The translations under genes were made by a program, and so were the position numbers. The notes below the pieces were generated by a model. That model made no database searches and was not told where the DNA came from. It saw only the letters and a program-made list of their open reading frames with translations. Positions 49,430 to 58,985 of a stretch of 63,914 nt of DNA are shown here, piece after piece. Every line of letters starts with the position of its first letter. The stretch's first letter is position 1. The DNA comes from Sergeia podlipaevii (Eukaryota > Euglenozoa > Kinetoplastea > Trypanosomatida > Trypanosomatidae): NCBI GenBank assembly GCA_030849805.1, contig JASANZ010002177.1:1-63914 (forward strand), read 5' to 3'.

Positions 49430-50174
49430 GGTCAAGAAGTGGTGGGCTCCTCACGTCCCGTGCACGCCACTGCGTGCGTTGTGTAGCAGGTGCTACGTGG
49501 CCAGTCAAATTATCTCCTTCAAGCTATTTTATGCTACGTAGTGCGACACTGTCACGTAGAACTTCTGCCACTCTTTTTATATATATAAAGGGGTGTTGTT
49601 GGGTAGAGATAGGGAGGGCCTGGCACACGCGACATCGATTGTATACGAGGCTGCCTATAGGAATGCACTTGCGTACACACGCTCGTAGTGACGTGCAAGA
49701 GGGTTTTTTTTTCTTTTAAAGACAAAGTATCAATTTGATTGTAGTAGGTAGTAACTTTGTATGACTTTATAGCCGTTTATATACGAAACAAATGGGAGTA
49801 AGACACTTGAATTAAAAACCAAAAAAACCCCTAAAAAATATACAACAGTATCACTGCGACAGTTGTAACCAAATTATAGAGACGTGCATCAGTGCGACCA
49901 TTGTTGTACATAGCACGTGGACATGCGTGTGTAACTCTTGTTGCCTTCTTTTTAGAAAAGATGTGCCAGAGATGCAGAGAGAGAGAGAGGGAGGGTAGGT
50001 GTTAGACGGTGTTAATGAAGGGAGGTTTCTTTGTAGCATTGGACAGTCGCTTATTGCCTTTGAGAGAGCTATACGTCTTTTTTTTTTCTCTCTTTTTTTT
50101 TTTTTTGCGTTTTTATGATTGTAGCAACCTTCCATTACGTGCCCGCCCATTATCATCATCGCAATCATAGCATC

Positions 50175-50215
<41 letters not shown>

Positions 50216-50235
50216 TATTGCTCATTGTTTTGTAG
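49430..50235. other. Intergenic region with paired hairpins and a TTA repeat
   Basis: The first 70 bases contain two potential stem-loops (listed in findings). The remainder is a spacer with T tracts (50078-50106). AG at 50123-50124 follows the long T/C tract and is the best acceptor for the next gene. A (TTA)n run of about 13 copies (50175-50213) then falls inside the 5' UTR. Confidence 0.6.
50175..50213 (+). repeat. (TTA)13 microsatellite in the presumed 5' UTR of the CobW-type gene
   Basis: About 13 uninterrupted TTA triplets lie 22 bases upstream of the start codon and downstream of the likely acceptor at 50123-50124. The leader therefore carries a UUA repeat with no AUG. Confidence 0.8.
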
Positions 50236-51477
50236 ATGTCAGAGACCACACAGGTTAGGACACCCATCCCAGTCGTAATCTTTACTGGCTTTCTAGGGGC
50301 TGGTAAGACGACTATAATTCAGCGTTTTCTGCACACTCTGACGCGGAAGGAGAGAGTGCTGACGATCGTCAATGACTTGAGCCCCGATAACATCGATGTT
50401 TTTTCTTTTCAACAGCAGCAGCAGGAAATGGACAGTTCATCTGGCGACAGGGAGGTTGCCACCGCAGCTCCGCCAAGCGTCTCCGCGCTCTCAGGCGGGT
50501 GCGTGTGTTGCAATCTTCTTGGTGACTTTGTCAAGGAGCTCCTTGATGTGGCGCATGGGGACCGATATACGTACATTATATTAGAGTGTACCGGGGTGGC
50601 CGATCCAACTCCACTTGTAGCGACGGTCAGCTCACTGCCAGCCTTGAAAGGAGTAGTGAACTTGGAGGCGGTCATCACCGTCGTTAGCGGCGCCGCACTT
50701 CTGCGTGTGACGCACAGCACGGATGTTGGTGTAGGTGACGCCCTGGCTCTGGAGGAGGCGGATGTTATGTCCAGCGCTCAGGTGCGCGGCGCTAATGTGG
50801 TGCTCATCAACAACTGGGAAGGACCTCTAAGTTGCGTGCCTGAACCTCAACAGACCCTCCAGCTGTGGGTGACATCTATCAAGGAGTTTGTTGGCGAGTC
50901 AAATCCGTCGGTGCGAGTGCTGCCCACGTGTGCAGCGCAGGTGCCCTACGATACAATGATATACCGCAAGGGCCTGTTTCAGCAAGACAACACAGTTATG
51001 TTCTTTTTGCGTGCCTACGCTGCAATGGGAAAGCAAGTTGGCGATTTTGCGACTGAGGAGGGCGAGGAGGCGGCGGAGCTAGAGATGCTTGGCGTCAAGC
51101 ACTTCACCTGCCAACCTACCAGCTTCGTTTCTGCTCCACCATGCTCAGTGCGAAGGCTCCGCAGCGCATTTGCCAGCAAGGAGGGCCGACAGCTGCTCAA
51201 AGGCGTGTGGCGCAGCAAGGGATTCTTCATGGCGTACGATGATGACAATAGCGGCAGTACCACTGCTGCTTCTAGTACTGTCAAACAGTTTCGCTGGCAG
51301 TCGGTAGGTCGCCGGTTTGATTTTGGTGAAGTGCTTCCTCCGTATGTTCCACTGCTCAGTAATGGCACGAGTGGCGATACAGTGCAGTATCGTATTGTAT
51401 TCATTGGTGACTTCGCGACAGCAGAGAAGCGTAAGCAGGCAGAATGCTTTTTTGCTAGTATTGTTCCCTCTTCATGA
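50236..51477 (+). CDS. CobW/COG0523 GTPase (ZNG1/CBWD-type metallochaperone)
   Basis: This is a G3E-family P-loop GTPase that handles metal ions, usually zinc, for delivery to client proteins. The 413-residue protein shows Walker A GFLGAGKTT (18-26), the metal-binding GGCVCC motif with Cys89, Cys91 and Cys92, a VILECTGVADP-like Walker B/switch segment (IILECTGVADPTPL), and an NNWE variant in the place of the NKxD guanine motif. The CobW C-terminal domain follows (about 290-413, with KGVWRSKGFFMAYDD and YRIVFIGDF). A glutamine run (QQQQQ, about 58) interrupts the region between P-loop and CxCC. The ATG at 50236 is the only sensible start. An AG directly precedes it, but a better acceptor lies at 50123-50124. 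The NKxD deviation could alter nucleotide specificity. Confidence 0.92.
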   Translation: MSETTQVRTPIPVVIFTGFLGAGKTTIIQRFLHTLTRKERVLTIVNDLSPDNIDVFSFQQQQQEMDSSSGDREVATAAPPSVSALSGGCVCCNLLGDFVKELLDVAHGDRYTYIILECTGVADPTPLVATVSSLPALKGVVNLEAVITVVSGAALLRVTHSTDVGVGDALALEEADVMSSAQVRGANVVLINNWEGPLSCVPEPQQTLQLWVTSIKEFVGESNPSVRVLPTCAAQVPYDTMIYRKGLFQQDNTVMFFLRAYAAMGKQVGDFATEEGEEAAELEMLGVKHFTCQPTSFVSAPPCSVRRLRSAFASKEGRQLLKGVWRSKGFFMAYDDDNSGSTTAASSTVKQFRWQSVGRRFDFGEVLPPYVPLLSNGTSGDTVQYRIVFIGDFATAEKRKQAECFFASIVPSS

Positions 51478-51871
51478 ATTGACTCTTCCTGTCTCTTGCC
51501 TCCTTCTTTTTCGCCCAGTTTTGGAGAACCCTCACTTTTTTTTTTTTCCTATGCAGAGCTGCTGTCCCCCCCCCTGTACATTCTATATAGTTAAATCTCT
51601 AGGATAGTTAGTGGCTAGGCTAGAGGACGGGTTGACTTAACAATGAATCTATCTCATTTTTCTCTTCTCAACGCGCGTGGTGCTTGTGGCCTTGTGGCCT
51701 TGTGTATAGGTCTCTCTCTCTGTGATAAATCGCTTTTTTTTCTTTTATTTTTCCTCTTTTAATTTTAAAACTCTTTTTCGTTCTGTTACATTTTGCATAG
51801 TTGCCAACAATATTGATCAAAAGTATATATATCGTATTTTATTTACTGGACACTTGTGGTGTGTAGCCTCT
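51478..51871. other. Intergenic region with two acceptor candidates
   Basis: No gene. It has T tracts at 51536-51547 and 51733-51765. AG near 51800 (TTTGCATAG) and AG at 51865-51866 (GTGTAG, 5 bases before the next ATG) are the candidate acceptors. A small tandem CTTGTGGC repeat occurs at 51681-51703. Confidence 0.5.
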
Positions 51872-53833
51872 ATGACATTCACAGCCATCACATATGATGA
51901 TCTGCTAGATCAACTTGTAGACACCCTTACCGCTGATCTCACCATCAGTGCGACAGATGCGGTCCAATCTATAGTTAGTGGCACTTCACCGGCTGCCACT
52001 GTTCGTGGCGGCGTACGGCTGCATAGTAGCAGCACAGGCAAAAGGCATGGAGCGCAGGTCGAAAGCGAGGCGGCTGCTCTTGCAGAGGAGGCGCAGGAGA
52101 TTGCAACTGAGTGGCGGCAAGTCAGCACCGGGTGGCTGCATGCTGCTTGCCATAGCGATGAGTTTTTGATGAAACTGCACAATGTGGTAAGGACTACGCC
52201 AGTCACGCTTAGAAGTACTTACTCTGCTGGAGCTGCGGCGGTAACTAGTGCAGTTGAGACAGCACTGGGCCCTTTAATTTCTTTTCTTACAAAAGGCAGA
52301 GGCGCGGAATTAAAGGAGAGGGAGGAGGAGGAGGAGGAGGACAGCGTGAAGGTATTGGCGCGACGCCTTTATTGCCAACTACTACCGAATGCAATGCGTG
52401 TACTCATGAGTATCGGTGGCGGTCCCGCTGCGGATGTTGCTAGCACTCCGCTTGAAATGCAGATCATTACTTTGCTGGCGCAGGAGTGCTCTGAAGCGGA
52501 TTGCGCAGTCAGTATACGGGCTTGTGCTGAAGGGCTGCTGACTCCATACATCACACTCTGCGTAGTGCCGCTAGTGAAGGAACTTCGCTTTCATTTCCAT
52601 GCTGGACAGCAGACAGCCAAGCACAGCGATCCCCGTCAGCTCTTTGTGTATCTGAAGGGTGTGCTTCTCAATGTGCTTCCCCAAGTTACTAAGAAGGGAG
52701 CCTGGGAGGGGACTCCTGAGGGGGTTGGCGGAGCATTTTCATTTCTCTTGATTGGCCAGTTTGCACTTCTAGAGGCCGCCGTGGCGGTCTTTGTGGCGTG
52801 CTACGACTGGAGATCCGACTCACCACTACTGCGGCTAGCAGAGAGCTCTCTCAAATCTCACGGTAGCTGGAGGAGGGAAAGTACCAGTTTTGACAGCAGC
52901 GTCAAATTTGTGGTTGTTGTCATCAACACTGTGATAGACTTTGTTACTCACATGGAAGGTGCGGTGGAGACTGCGTGCCTCTCCTCCATGGCTCGCCAAC
53001 TGACATTGCCAACTGCGATGCGAGTGTATCTCATGGCATCTAGCGTCACGGCTGAGTGCTCTCTACGGCGTGGATACAAAGCGTTGTGGCGTAGGCCATT
53101 CCTCACAGCGCGAGGGAATTTGCAGGAGTCTGGCTTGAAGCAGTTCTCAGATGCTCAGTGGTACTGCAACTCACTACACTTTGTGCGCTGTGTCGAGGCC
53201 TTCCTACGCCGTATGAACACGTACATTCCTCTCGTAGACCAGGACAACTACGCCCCCAATACGATCTCACTAGCGCAGCAATGCTGGCACTACGCAATCG
53301 AGCCGAGTCTTTCCACGTTCCTGCGCGCTGCTCTTGCGCATGCCAGCTCACTCGAAGCAAGCGAAGAGGATGACGACGTCACCGGCAGTGAGGGTCCGTG
53401 GGCAGTGGCGGTTAGACTTATGGACCTCACTGCGGGTAGCAAGCTTGTGGTGGCCGCGGCCGGGGACTGGGGAAACATGCTTCTTGCCACTTCTGCCAAA
53501 AGTGAGGCACTGCGCGAGCTGCGACTGCGGCAACAAGAGTTTCATGCCAAGACTGCAGCGCTGGTTGAGCAGTTAGTCAGCTGCGTTTTTGCAAGCGGAG
53601 CGGCACACATGGATGATCGGGGGTCCAACACGAGCGGAGCACTGCAGCTAGAGTACCTGTATAGGATAGAAAGCTTTCTATGCTTCGTTGGTCGTTTCCC
53701 TGATGAACACCGCCATGGTGTTGAGAGGGTAATGGGGACTGAACTCCGCAGGCACTTGACTCTGGACATGGTGGAGCAGTTTGGTGCGTATACTGCATCT
53801 ATGAATCTGACTCACGTAGTTTCGCTTTTATAG
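51872..53833 (+). CDS. Hypothetical helical protein, 653 residues
   Basis: I do not recognise this protein. It reads as almost entirely alpha-helical with amphipathic helices across its length (for example DDLLDQLVDTLTADLTI at the N terminus and RVEAFLRRMNTYIPLV-like stretches later). There is an acidic run (KEREEEEEEDSVK) near residue 150 and an acidic loop (EASEEDDD) near 495. There are no transmembrane segments, zinc motifs or nucleotide-binding motifs. Long helical proteins of this type include tethering-complex and cytoskeletal subunits, and I cannot support either. The first ATG is 51872. The frame continues upstream through a GTG into sequence that translates as Phe-rich pyrimidine tract, so the longer form is rejected. 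Confidence 0.82.
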   Translation: MTFTAITYDDLLDQLVDTLTADLTISATDAVQSIVSGTSPAATVRGGVRLHSSSTGKRHGAQVESEAAALAEEAQEIATEWRQVSTGWLHAACHSDEFLMKLHNVVRTTPVTLRSTYSAGAAAVTSAVETALGPLISFLTKGRGAELKEREEEEEEDSVKVLARRLYCQLLPNAMRVLMSIGGGPAADVASTPLEMQIITLLAQECSEADCAVSIRACAEGLLTPYITLCVVPLVKELRFHFHAGQQTAKHSDPRQLFVYLKGVLLNVLPQVTKKGAWEGTPEGVGGAFSFLLIGQFALLEAAVAVFVACYDWRSDSPLLRLAESSLKSHGSWRRESTSFDSSVKFVVVVINTVIDFVTHMEGAVETACLSSMARQLTLPTAMRVYLMASSVTAECSLRRGYKALWRRPFLTARGNLQESGLKQFSDAQWYCNSLHFVRCVEAFLRRMNTYIPLVDQDNYAPNTISLAQQCWHYAIEPSLSTFLRAALAHASSLEASEEDDDVTGSEGPWAVAVRLMDLTAGSKLVVAAAGDWGNMLLATSAKSEALRELRLRQQEFHAKTAALVEQLVSCVFASGAAHMDDRGSNTSGALQLEYLYRIESFLCFVGRFPDEHRHGVERVMGTELRRHLTLDMVEQFGAYTASMNLTHVVSLL

Positions 53834-54415
53834 ATGGTGAGCTTGCGCAGAGCAGTTTCTATGTTTGAGCTCGGTGTGGAATGCTCTCCCATACCTTTGG
53901 ATGAGGAACACTGCTTGACTCTCTTTGCTTTTTTTTCTGTACGGAGATAGCAGCATTATCAAAGACCTCAGTGAGGGCGGCAAACACTCACCCAATTGCA
54001 GAACAAACAACAGAAGCGCATTTTTTTTTTTTTTTTAAACGAATGTCAGAAATGTATAGGTGCAAGTTACTATCACGTCTCCTCATCATTTTCTTTTTTT
54101 CGTTGTCTTACGTGCTTGTGACCTCCGCATAGACTGTTTTTTTCTTTTATCATTGCTTTTTTTTTTTGTTGCAAGACAAAACATCAGTGATACCATACAA
54201 AATACATTCATTGGATATATGCTAGCGAACATCTCATTCACAAATACGTACTCATAGGAATTTTCACAGTGTGTGTGGCTGTGCACACTATCGCAGGTTT
54301 TTTTTTGTCGTTCTCTTTATTCAATATCGCAATATCAGCAGCAACCGCAACATCAACAACGCAGTTGCATCTTAGCGTGCATTTCTGTTTTCGACTTGAT
54401 TCCTATTTATGCCAT
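53834..54415. other. Intergenic region
   Basis: AT-rich, with T tracts at 54021-54037, 54088-54100 and 54157-54168. AGs near 54268 and 54296 follow T-rich sequence and could accept the spliced leader. No gene is seen. Confidence 0.5.
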
Positions 54416-57400
54416 ATGCGTTTCCCATTTAGAGTGCCTTCAAGGCACATCTATGCCAGAAAAGGCGCCTTTTCTCAGCACTTATGCTTCCAGCAGCAGA
54501 GCGTGCAGCCCTTGCGTCCTGCCACAGCACCTCCGAGCTCGAGCGCCAACTTCATTGCATCACGCGAAGTTGCCGGTCTTGCAGCCCTCGTCACTTCCAG
54601 TACTCTCATGCCCTTTAGTTCTGATGCCAGCATGCAGCCCTTTTACAGCCTTGCATTTGCCTCCTTTCACTCGAGGGGTAGCCCGGCGCGGATGATCACA
54701 GCGGAGGGTTGCCACGCACTGTTCTTTGCTGCTGCAGCACAAGGATGTGGCGCGTATCAGTCAAGGGACGAAGCAGCACTTTTTTCTGGTGCAAGTGTTG
54801 AAGGGTTCCTATGCATGCAGGATGTTGCTGCCATGCTGGACGAGGAGGTGTGTGATGACATTGACGACGTCTGTTCTGCTGCTCACGTTGTTTTTGAGTC
54901 TCCCTCGCCACTTGTTCGCCAGGCACTGCGCTCTCACTGGAAAGTGACCTCCTTGACTCTGGCTGAATTGCCTGCGAGGCAAGCCCAGGGCTCCTCTCAT
55001 GTTGGAACTAGCTCTCGTTCTCACGCTGATAAACTGGAGCAGAGGCAGATACTGTTGACCAAAACGCTGAGAGACTTGACAGGCGTACTGCCCGACCACG
55101 TACTTATCAACCTTCTCTCCAGTGGTTCCGCCGACCCTTCTCTATTGGCAGTGTTGGTGCGCTATGCATTGTCTCCACCTTACACTTGTGGCCACGCGAC
55201 ATGCGCTGCGGGCGCACACTCTTTCACACTTCTCATGACCTCGCTGCTAAGGAACGATCAGTTTTTCCATCCCGCCACGTTTGTAGCGATGAACTCTTTA
55301 CTGAAGGTAGTGATCGCTGCTGCGGCTACCGCAGGTGAGGACTTTGACTATGTTTCGGTCCGCTGGACACCCATAATGAACACGCTGTCGCGTGTGTACA
55401 CTCGCTGCGGGGCTGGGCGTGCTCTCTGTGACCTGTTTGACGCTCTTAGCCTTGCGTGTCCGGCAGCGGTGGAGATCAAGACGCCAGCTTCATTTTATGT
55501 GCGCCTGCTTGGTGCGCTGGTGGACGTGTATAGTGCGCCTGGTGATCGCGCTGACACCCTTACCGTTGCTGCTGCTGCCGCCCCTCCATACGGTGATGGT
55601 GACATGAGTGCCGAAGGGTGGCAGAGCGTCACGCGCGTATCAAAGATTGCAATACGTCTTTTTGGCCGTGCTCCACAGGACATGCGGGTGTTGTGGGTAC
55701 TCCTACTCAAGGCGGCTCTTACATTCGCATCCATGCAGGCAGTCTCGCGGAGGCTATTAGAGGCGTACCATCTTTGTGCTGAGCTTGGGTACCCAATGTG
55801 CAGGGAGCGTCACGCCTTTAGCCAGGTCCTGCGTTTTACTTCAGCATCAGTGTCAGAGCAGGGCCAACTATCAGCAGCTGCCAATGAAGAAGAACGCGCT
55901 GAGGTGATGCGTCTGTTTTCTCAGTTTGTTCAGGAGCAGTCCAACTTAAGCTTCTTGTGGGTGATGGATGGCGTAGGACAGGTGCTGGCGACACTCCACG
56001 AAGCACATGCGACTATGACAGATAGCGCGAAGATTCAAGCTGAGGTGCAGGCTGCTACGCTATCTAGCACCCTCCAATCTGTTTTGGACGCACGTGGGGC
56101 TGCCGGGGTGCGACTCGAGGAGAATCCTTTGATAGCACAAGCATTGGAGGGGCTTCATGTAGGCTGCCGCCCCGATTTTTGGTGGAATTGTGGATGCGGA
56201 GCGCGACTTCCAGCTGCCTCTAAGCGCTGCCTTCAGTGTCTACGTGGCGAGGGTAGTGGGGGAATGCGAGCCTCATGGGTGTGTTTTGGCTGCTCAGCAC
56301 AGCACAAGGAACCGTGCTGGGTGCAGGGCTGCGACTGTTGCGGGATAGACAACCCACGCCTTGCCGCTGCGTTGCAATGTGAATGTGGTATATGCGCAGG
56401 ATGTGGGGCCGTGGTAGCGGCTGGTCGCGGTGCCTGCCCACATTGTAATGGCAGACGTATTTGCACTCGCCACGGCTATGCAGCAGGCGACACTCACACT
56501 AAGGTGAGCGAGTTGCAGTTAGTGTGTCGGGAATGCGGTGCCGCGTGCACTAGTGATGCCTACTACTGTCGAAGCTGCTTTGCGATTCAGCCGCGTGGGG
56601 AGTTGGTTGCCTTGCAGATGTGGCACTGCGAGAAGTGTGGCAGTCTTGCGTTATCTACCAGCAGCTCATGCGCTGATTGCGGCGCGTCCCGGCGTACTGG
56701 TTGCGCCACAGTGCCTTACTCAACGTGGCGGTGCGGGTGTGGCGGCTATAACTTCCCAACACGTCTTTCCTGCAGGCTCTGCATTGGAGCGAAAGGTGGC
56801 AGCAACACACACAGCACACATGCACGCGGTGGCGCGGTGGCCTACACATGCCCTGAATGCAAGACAACACTACCACTAGACTCCACCGTTGTGGTGCACG
56901 TCCCTTTGAAAGAAGATAGAGGCAGTGACACCGACTATTGTGTCCATCTGTGCCCCAGGTGCCACACCGCGCATCCGCGAGACACACTTATCATCAACTC
57001 TATCACGTTACACCATCGCTGCATGTTATGCGCGACAGCTGTTACCTGCGGGCCTGATGCGTTGGCTGACAGTGCGGCGGGAAATCGATACACACGCTAT
57101 CATTGTGGAGCGTGGCAGCAGCTGAATGAGCGAGTTCCTTTCCGATGTACTTGTGATGCGTGTAAAGGGTCCTCTGAGTGGCAGGCAGGGTATGACTGCC
57201 ACTACTGCCATCGCCCGCGGCCAGAAATGCAAGACACACCTGAGGACAGCCTGCCGCTTCCATTTTATGTCTGGCGGTGCATGAACGAAAGTGAAGGTGG
57301 TAGTACTGGCGACTTCAACTGCTGTGGGCAGTGGAACTACAGTTGGTCGCCTCGGTGTCTTACGTGCGGCGTGGGCCGAAGGGTCTCACGGTATGAATGC

Positions 57401-57556
57401 CAAGCCAAGGCAGTGCAGTGGAGGTGTCGAAGGTGCGGTGGAGACAATAGGCCAATTGACGTGCTGCTCTGTAGTCACTGTGGGGAAGGGGTGCAGCCCG
57501 TGCCCGAGTGCCATGTGTGTGGTACATGTCACTTCACATATGCCTGTAGCGCTTAA
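54416..57556 (+). CDS. Multi-Cys4 (RanBP2-like) zinc-finger protein, probably mitochondrial
   Basis: This 1046-residue protein starts with a basic, acid-free N terminus (MRFPFRVPSRHIYARKGAF) typical of mitochondrial import. Residues about 60-580 are helical, repeat-like sequence without known motifs. From about 588 to the end there is a dense array of roughly ten cysteine modules. Several fit the RanBP2 pattern W-x-C-x(1-2)-C-x(3)-N-x(6)-C-x(2)-C, for example WRCGCGGYNFPTRLSCRLC and WRCRRCGGDNRPIDVLLC. Others are looser Cys4 ribbons (WHCEKCG...CADCG, LVCRECG...YCRSC). RanBP2 fingers typically bind single-stranded RNA, and trypanosomatid mitochondria use such proteins in RNA editing and mitoribosome assembly. 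A role there is a reasonable inference. The frame is open upstream from a GTG, but 54416 is the first ATG. Confidence 0.86.
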   Translation: MRFPFRVPSRHIYARKGAFSQHLCFQQQSVQPLRPATAPPSSSANFIASREVAGLAALVTSSTLMPFSSDASMQPFYSLAFASFHSRGSPARMITAEGCHALFFAAAAQGCGAYQSRDEAALFSGASVEGFLCMQDVAAMLDEEVCDDIDDVCSAAHVVFESPSPLVRQALRSHWKVTSLTLAELPARQAQGSSHVGTSSRSHADKLEQRQILLTKTLRDLTGVLPDHVLINLLSSGSADPSLLAVLVRYALSPPYTCGHATCAAGAHSFTLLMTSLLRNDQFFHPATFVAMNSLLKVVIAAAATAGEDFDYVSVRWTPIMNTLSRVYTRCGAGRALCDLFDALSLACPAAVEIKTPASFYVRLLGALVDVYSAPGDRADTLTVAAAAAPPYGDGDMSAEGWQSVTRVSKIAIRLFGRAPQDMRVLWVLLLKAALTFASMQAVSRRLLEAYHLCAELGYPMCRERHAFSQVLRFTSASVSEQGQLSAAANEEERAEVMRLFSQFVQEQSNLSFLWVMDGVGQVLATLHEAHATMTDSAKIQAEVQAATLSSTLQSVLDARGAAGVRLEENPLIAQALEGLHVGCRPDFWWNCGCGARLPAASKRCLQCLRGEGSGGMRASWVCFGCSAQHKEPCWVQGCDCCGIDNPRLAAALQCECGICAGCGAVVAAGRGACPHCNGRRICTRHGYAAGDTHTKVSELQLVCRECGAACTSDAYYCRSCFAIQPRGELVALQMWHCEKCGSLALSTSSSCADCGASRRTGCATVPYSTWRCGCGGYNFPTRLSCRLCIGAKGGSNTHSTHARGGAVAYTCPECKTTLPLDSTVVVHVPLKEDRGSDTDYCVHLCPRCHTAHPRDTLIINSITLHHRCMLCATAVTCGPDALADSAAGNRYTRYHCGAWQQLNERVPFRCTCDACKGSSEWQAGYDCHYCHRPRPEMQDTPEDSLPLPFYVWRCMNESEGGSTGDFNCCGQWNYSWSPRCLTCGVGRRVSRYECQAKAVQWRCRRCGGDNRPIDVLLCSHCGEGVQPVPECHVCGTCHFTYACSA

Positions 57557-57899
57557 CTATGGAAGTAGGGCAGTGAGTTTTTGTTGCTCATCTTTGTGTG
57601 AAGAAGTTTTTGTCGCTAGTGCATTTCTTAATTTTTTTCCTCAAAGAGAAGCCGCCACGAGCAAGTGTATGAGGTCAGGAGCTGTCATGCGTTGCCGCCT
57701 ATGAAACGAGTAGTTCCCCCTCCCCCGGTTATGCTTTGAGTATTGTTCCCCCTTTCTGGTTCCACATTTTTTTTTTTTTGTTGCTGACAAGACTCTACGT
57801 GATCATCCTTTAGAAATAGCAAGAGATATTCATAAGGAGAAACTATAGCACATTATTATTTTTCACCTTTATACAAGAACAAACCACTTTTGCCAAAGT
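57557..57899. other. Short intergenic region
   Basis: Contains a T tract (57768-57779) followed by AGs near 57791 and 57812, candidate acceptors for the first dehydrogenase gene. No gene is seen. Confidence 0.5.
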
Positions 57900-58985
57900 A
57901 TGCTCCGTCGTTCTCTTGCGCGTTTTACCCCAAAGACGATGAAGGCGGCTGTCTTCAAGGGCAAGAACCGCATTGTAATCGATGAGAAGCCTGTGCCAGT
58001 TCCCGGCTATGGTGAGGCGCTCATCAAGATCACCACCACCACTATCTGCGGGAGTGATGTGCACATTATTCGCGGAGAGACTTCCGTAAAGGAGGGCCTC
58101 ACTATTGGCCACGAGCCTGTTGGTATTGTGGAGAGCCTCGGCAAGGGTGTCACGGGCTTTACCAAAGGCCAGCGTGTCCTGGTGCCCGCCATCACACCAT
58201 GTGGCACATGCCGCAGTTGCCTTCAGGGTATCGGTTCGCAGTGTGGTGGCGTTGCTTCCGGTGGGTTTCTTCTTGGAGGCAAACTTGACGGCGCTCAAGC
58301 CGAGTACATGTTGGTGCCACGAGCCATGGTGAACATGATTGCCGTTCCTGAAGGACTCACTGATGAGCAGGTGCTCATGTGCCCTGACATCATGTCTACA
58401 GGCTTCATGGGTGCGGAGCACGGTAATGTCAAGATCGGTGACAGTGTCGTCATCTTCGCTCAGGGTCCTATTGGTCTGTGCGCTACTGCCGGTGCGAAGT
58501 TGATGGGTGCGACCAAGATTATTGTTGTGGACAGCGTGCCAGAGCGCCTTGACTTGGCCAAGCAGATGGGAGCTGACCATGCCCTCAACTTTAAGAAATG
58601 CAACCCGATTGAAGAGATCATGCAGCTCACTGAGGGCGTTGGTGTTGATGTGGCGATCGAGGCTCTTGGCACTCAACCGACATTTGAGTCTTGCCTGCGC
58701 TGCATCAAGCCAGGCGGTGTTGTCAGCACTCTCGGTGTTTACAACCACGACATTTTGATCCCTCGTGACGCGTATGCTTCTGGTATGGGCAATCACACCA
58801 TCGTCAGTGGCCTCTGCCCAGGCGGCAAGGAGCGTATGAGGCGCCTGCTTTCTGTTGTGGAGAGTGGCCGCGTGAACATGAAGCCAATGGTGACGCATCA
58901 CTTCAAGCTGGATGATATTGAGGCTGCGTACGATCTTTTTGCCAATCAGCGCGATGGCGTGATCAAAGTGGCTATTAAGCCTTAG
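57900..58985 (+). CDS. Zinc-dependent NAD alcohol dehydrogenase, copy 1 (isopropanol dehydrogenase-like)
   Basis: This 361-residue medium-chain dehydrogenase interconverts a secondary or primary alcohol and its carbonyl using catalytic zinc. Ligands are visible as Cys50 (TICGSDVH), His71 and Glu72 (GHEPVG) and Asp163 (CPDIMSTG). The structural-zinc cysteines CGTCRSC...C (about 98-113) are kept. The Rossmann fold has GPIGL, and Asp211 (VVDSVPERL) at the end of strand 2 predicts NAD rather than NADP. The family is the bacterial type described in Phytomonas as an isopropanol dehydrogenase acquired from bacteria. The first 13 residues (MLRRSLARFTPKT) look like a mitochondrial presequence placed before Met14, where bacterial proteins would start. 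It is one of two tandem copies; the copies share near-identical tracts but differ around residues 50-155. Confidence 0.94.
   Translation: MLRRSLARFTPKTMKAAVFKGKNRIVIDEKPVPVPGYGEALIKITTTTICGSDVHIIRGETSVKEGLTIGHEPVGIVESLGKGVTGFTKGQRVLVPAITPCGTCRSCLQGIGSQCGGVASGGFLLGGKLDGAQAEYMLVPRAMVNMIAVPEGLTDEQVLMCPDIMSTGFMGAEHGNVKIGDSVVIFAQGPIGLCATAGAKLMGATKIIVVDSVPERLDLAKQMGADHALNFKKCNPIEEIMQLTEGVGVDVAIEALGTQPTFESCLRCIKPGGVVSTLGVYNHDILIPRDAYASGMGNHTIVSGLCPGGKERMRRLLSVVESGRVNMKPMVTHHFKLDDIEAAYDLFANQRDGVIKVAIKP

Noticed and set aside
54269..54415. GTG-initiated extension of the zinc-finger protein that looks like a signal peptide
   Set aside because: No ATG, and the hydrophobic character comes from the T/C-rich splicing region.
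57843..58901. Long minus-strand frame opposite dehydrogenase copy 1, also present opposite copy 2
   Set aside because: Its presence in both copies only reflects their shared sequence; it is a codon-bias shadow.
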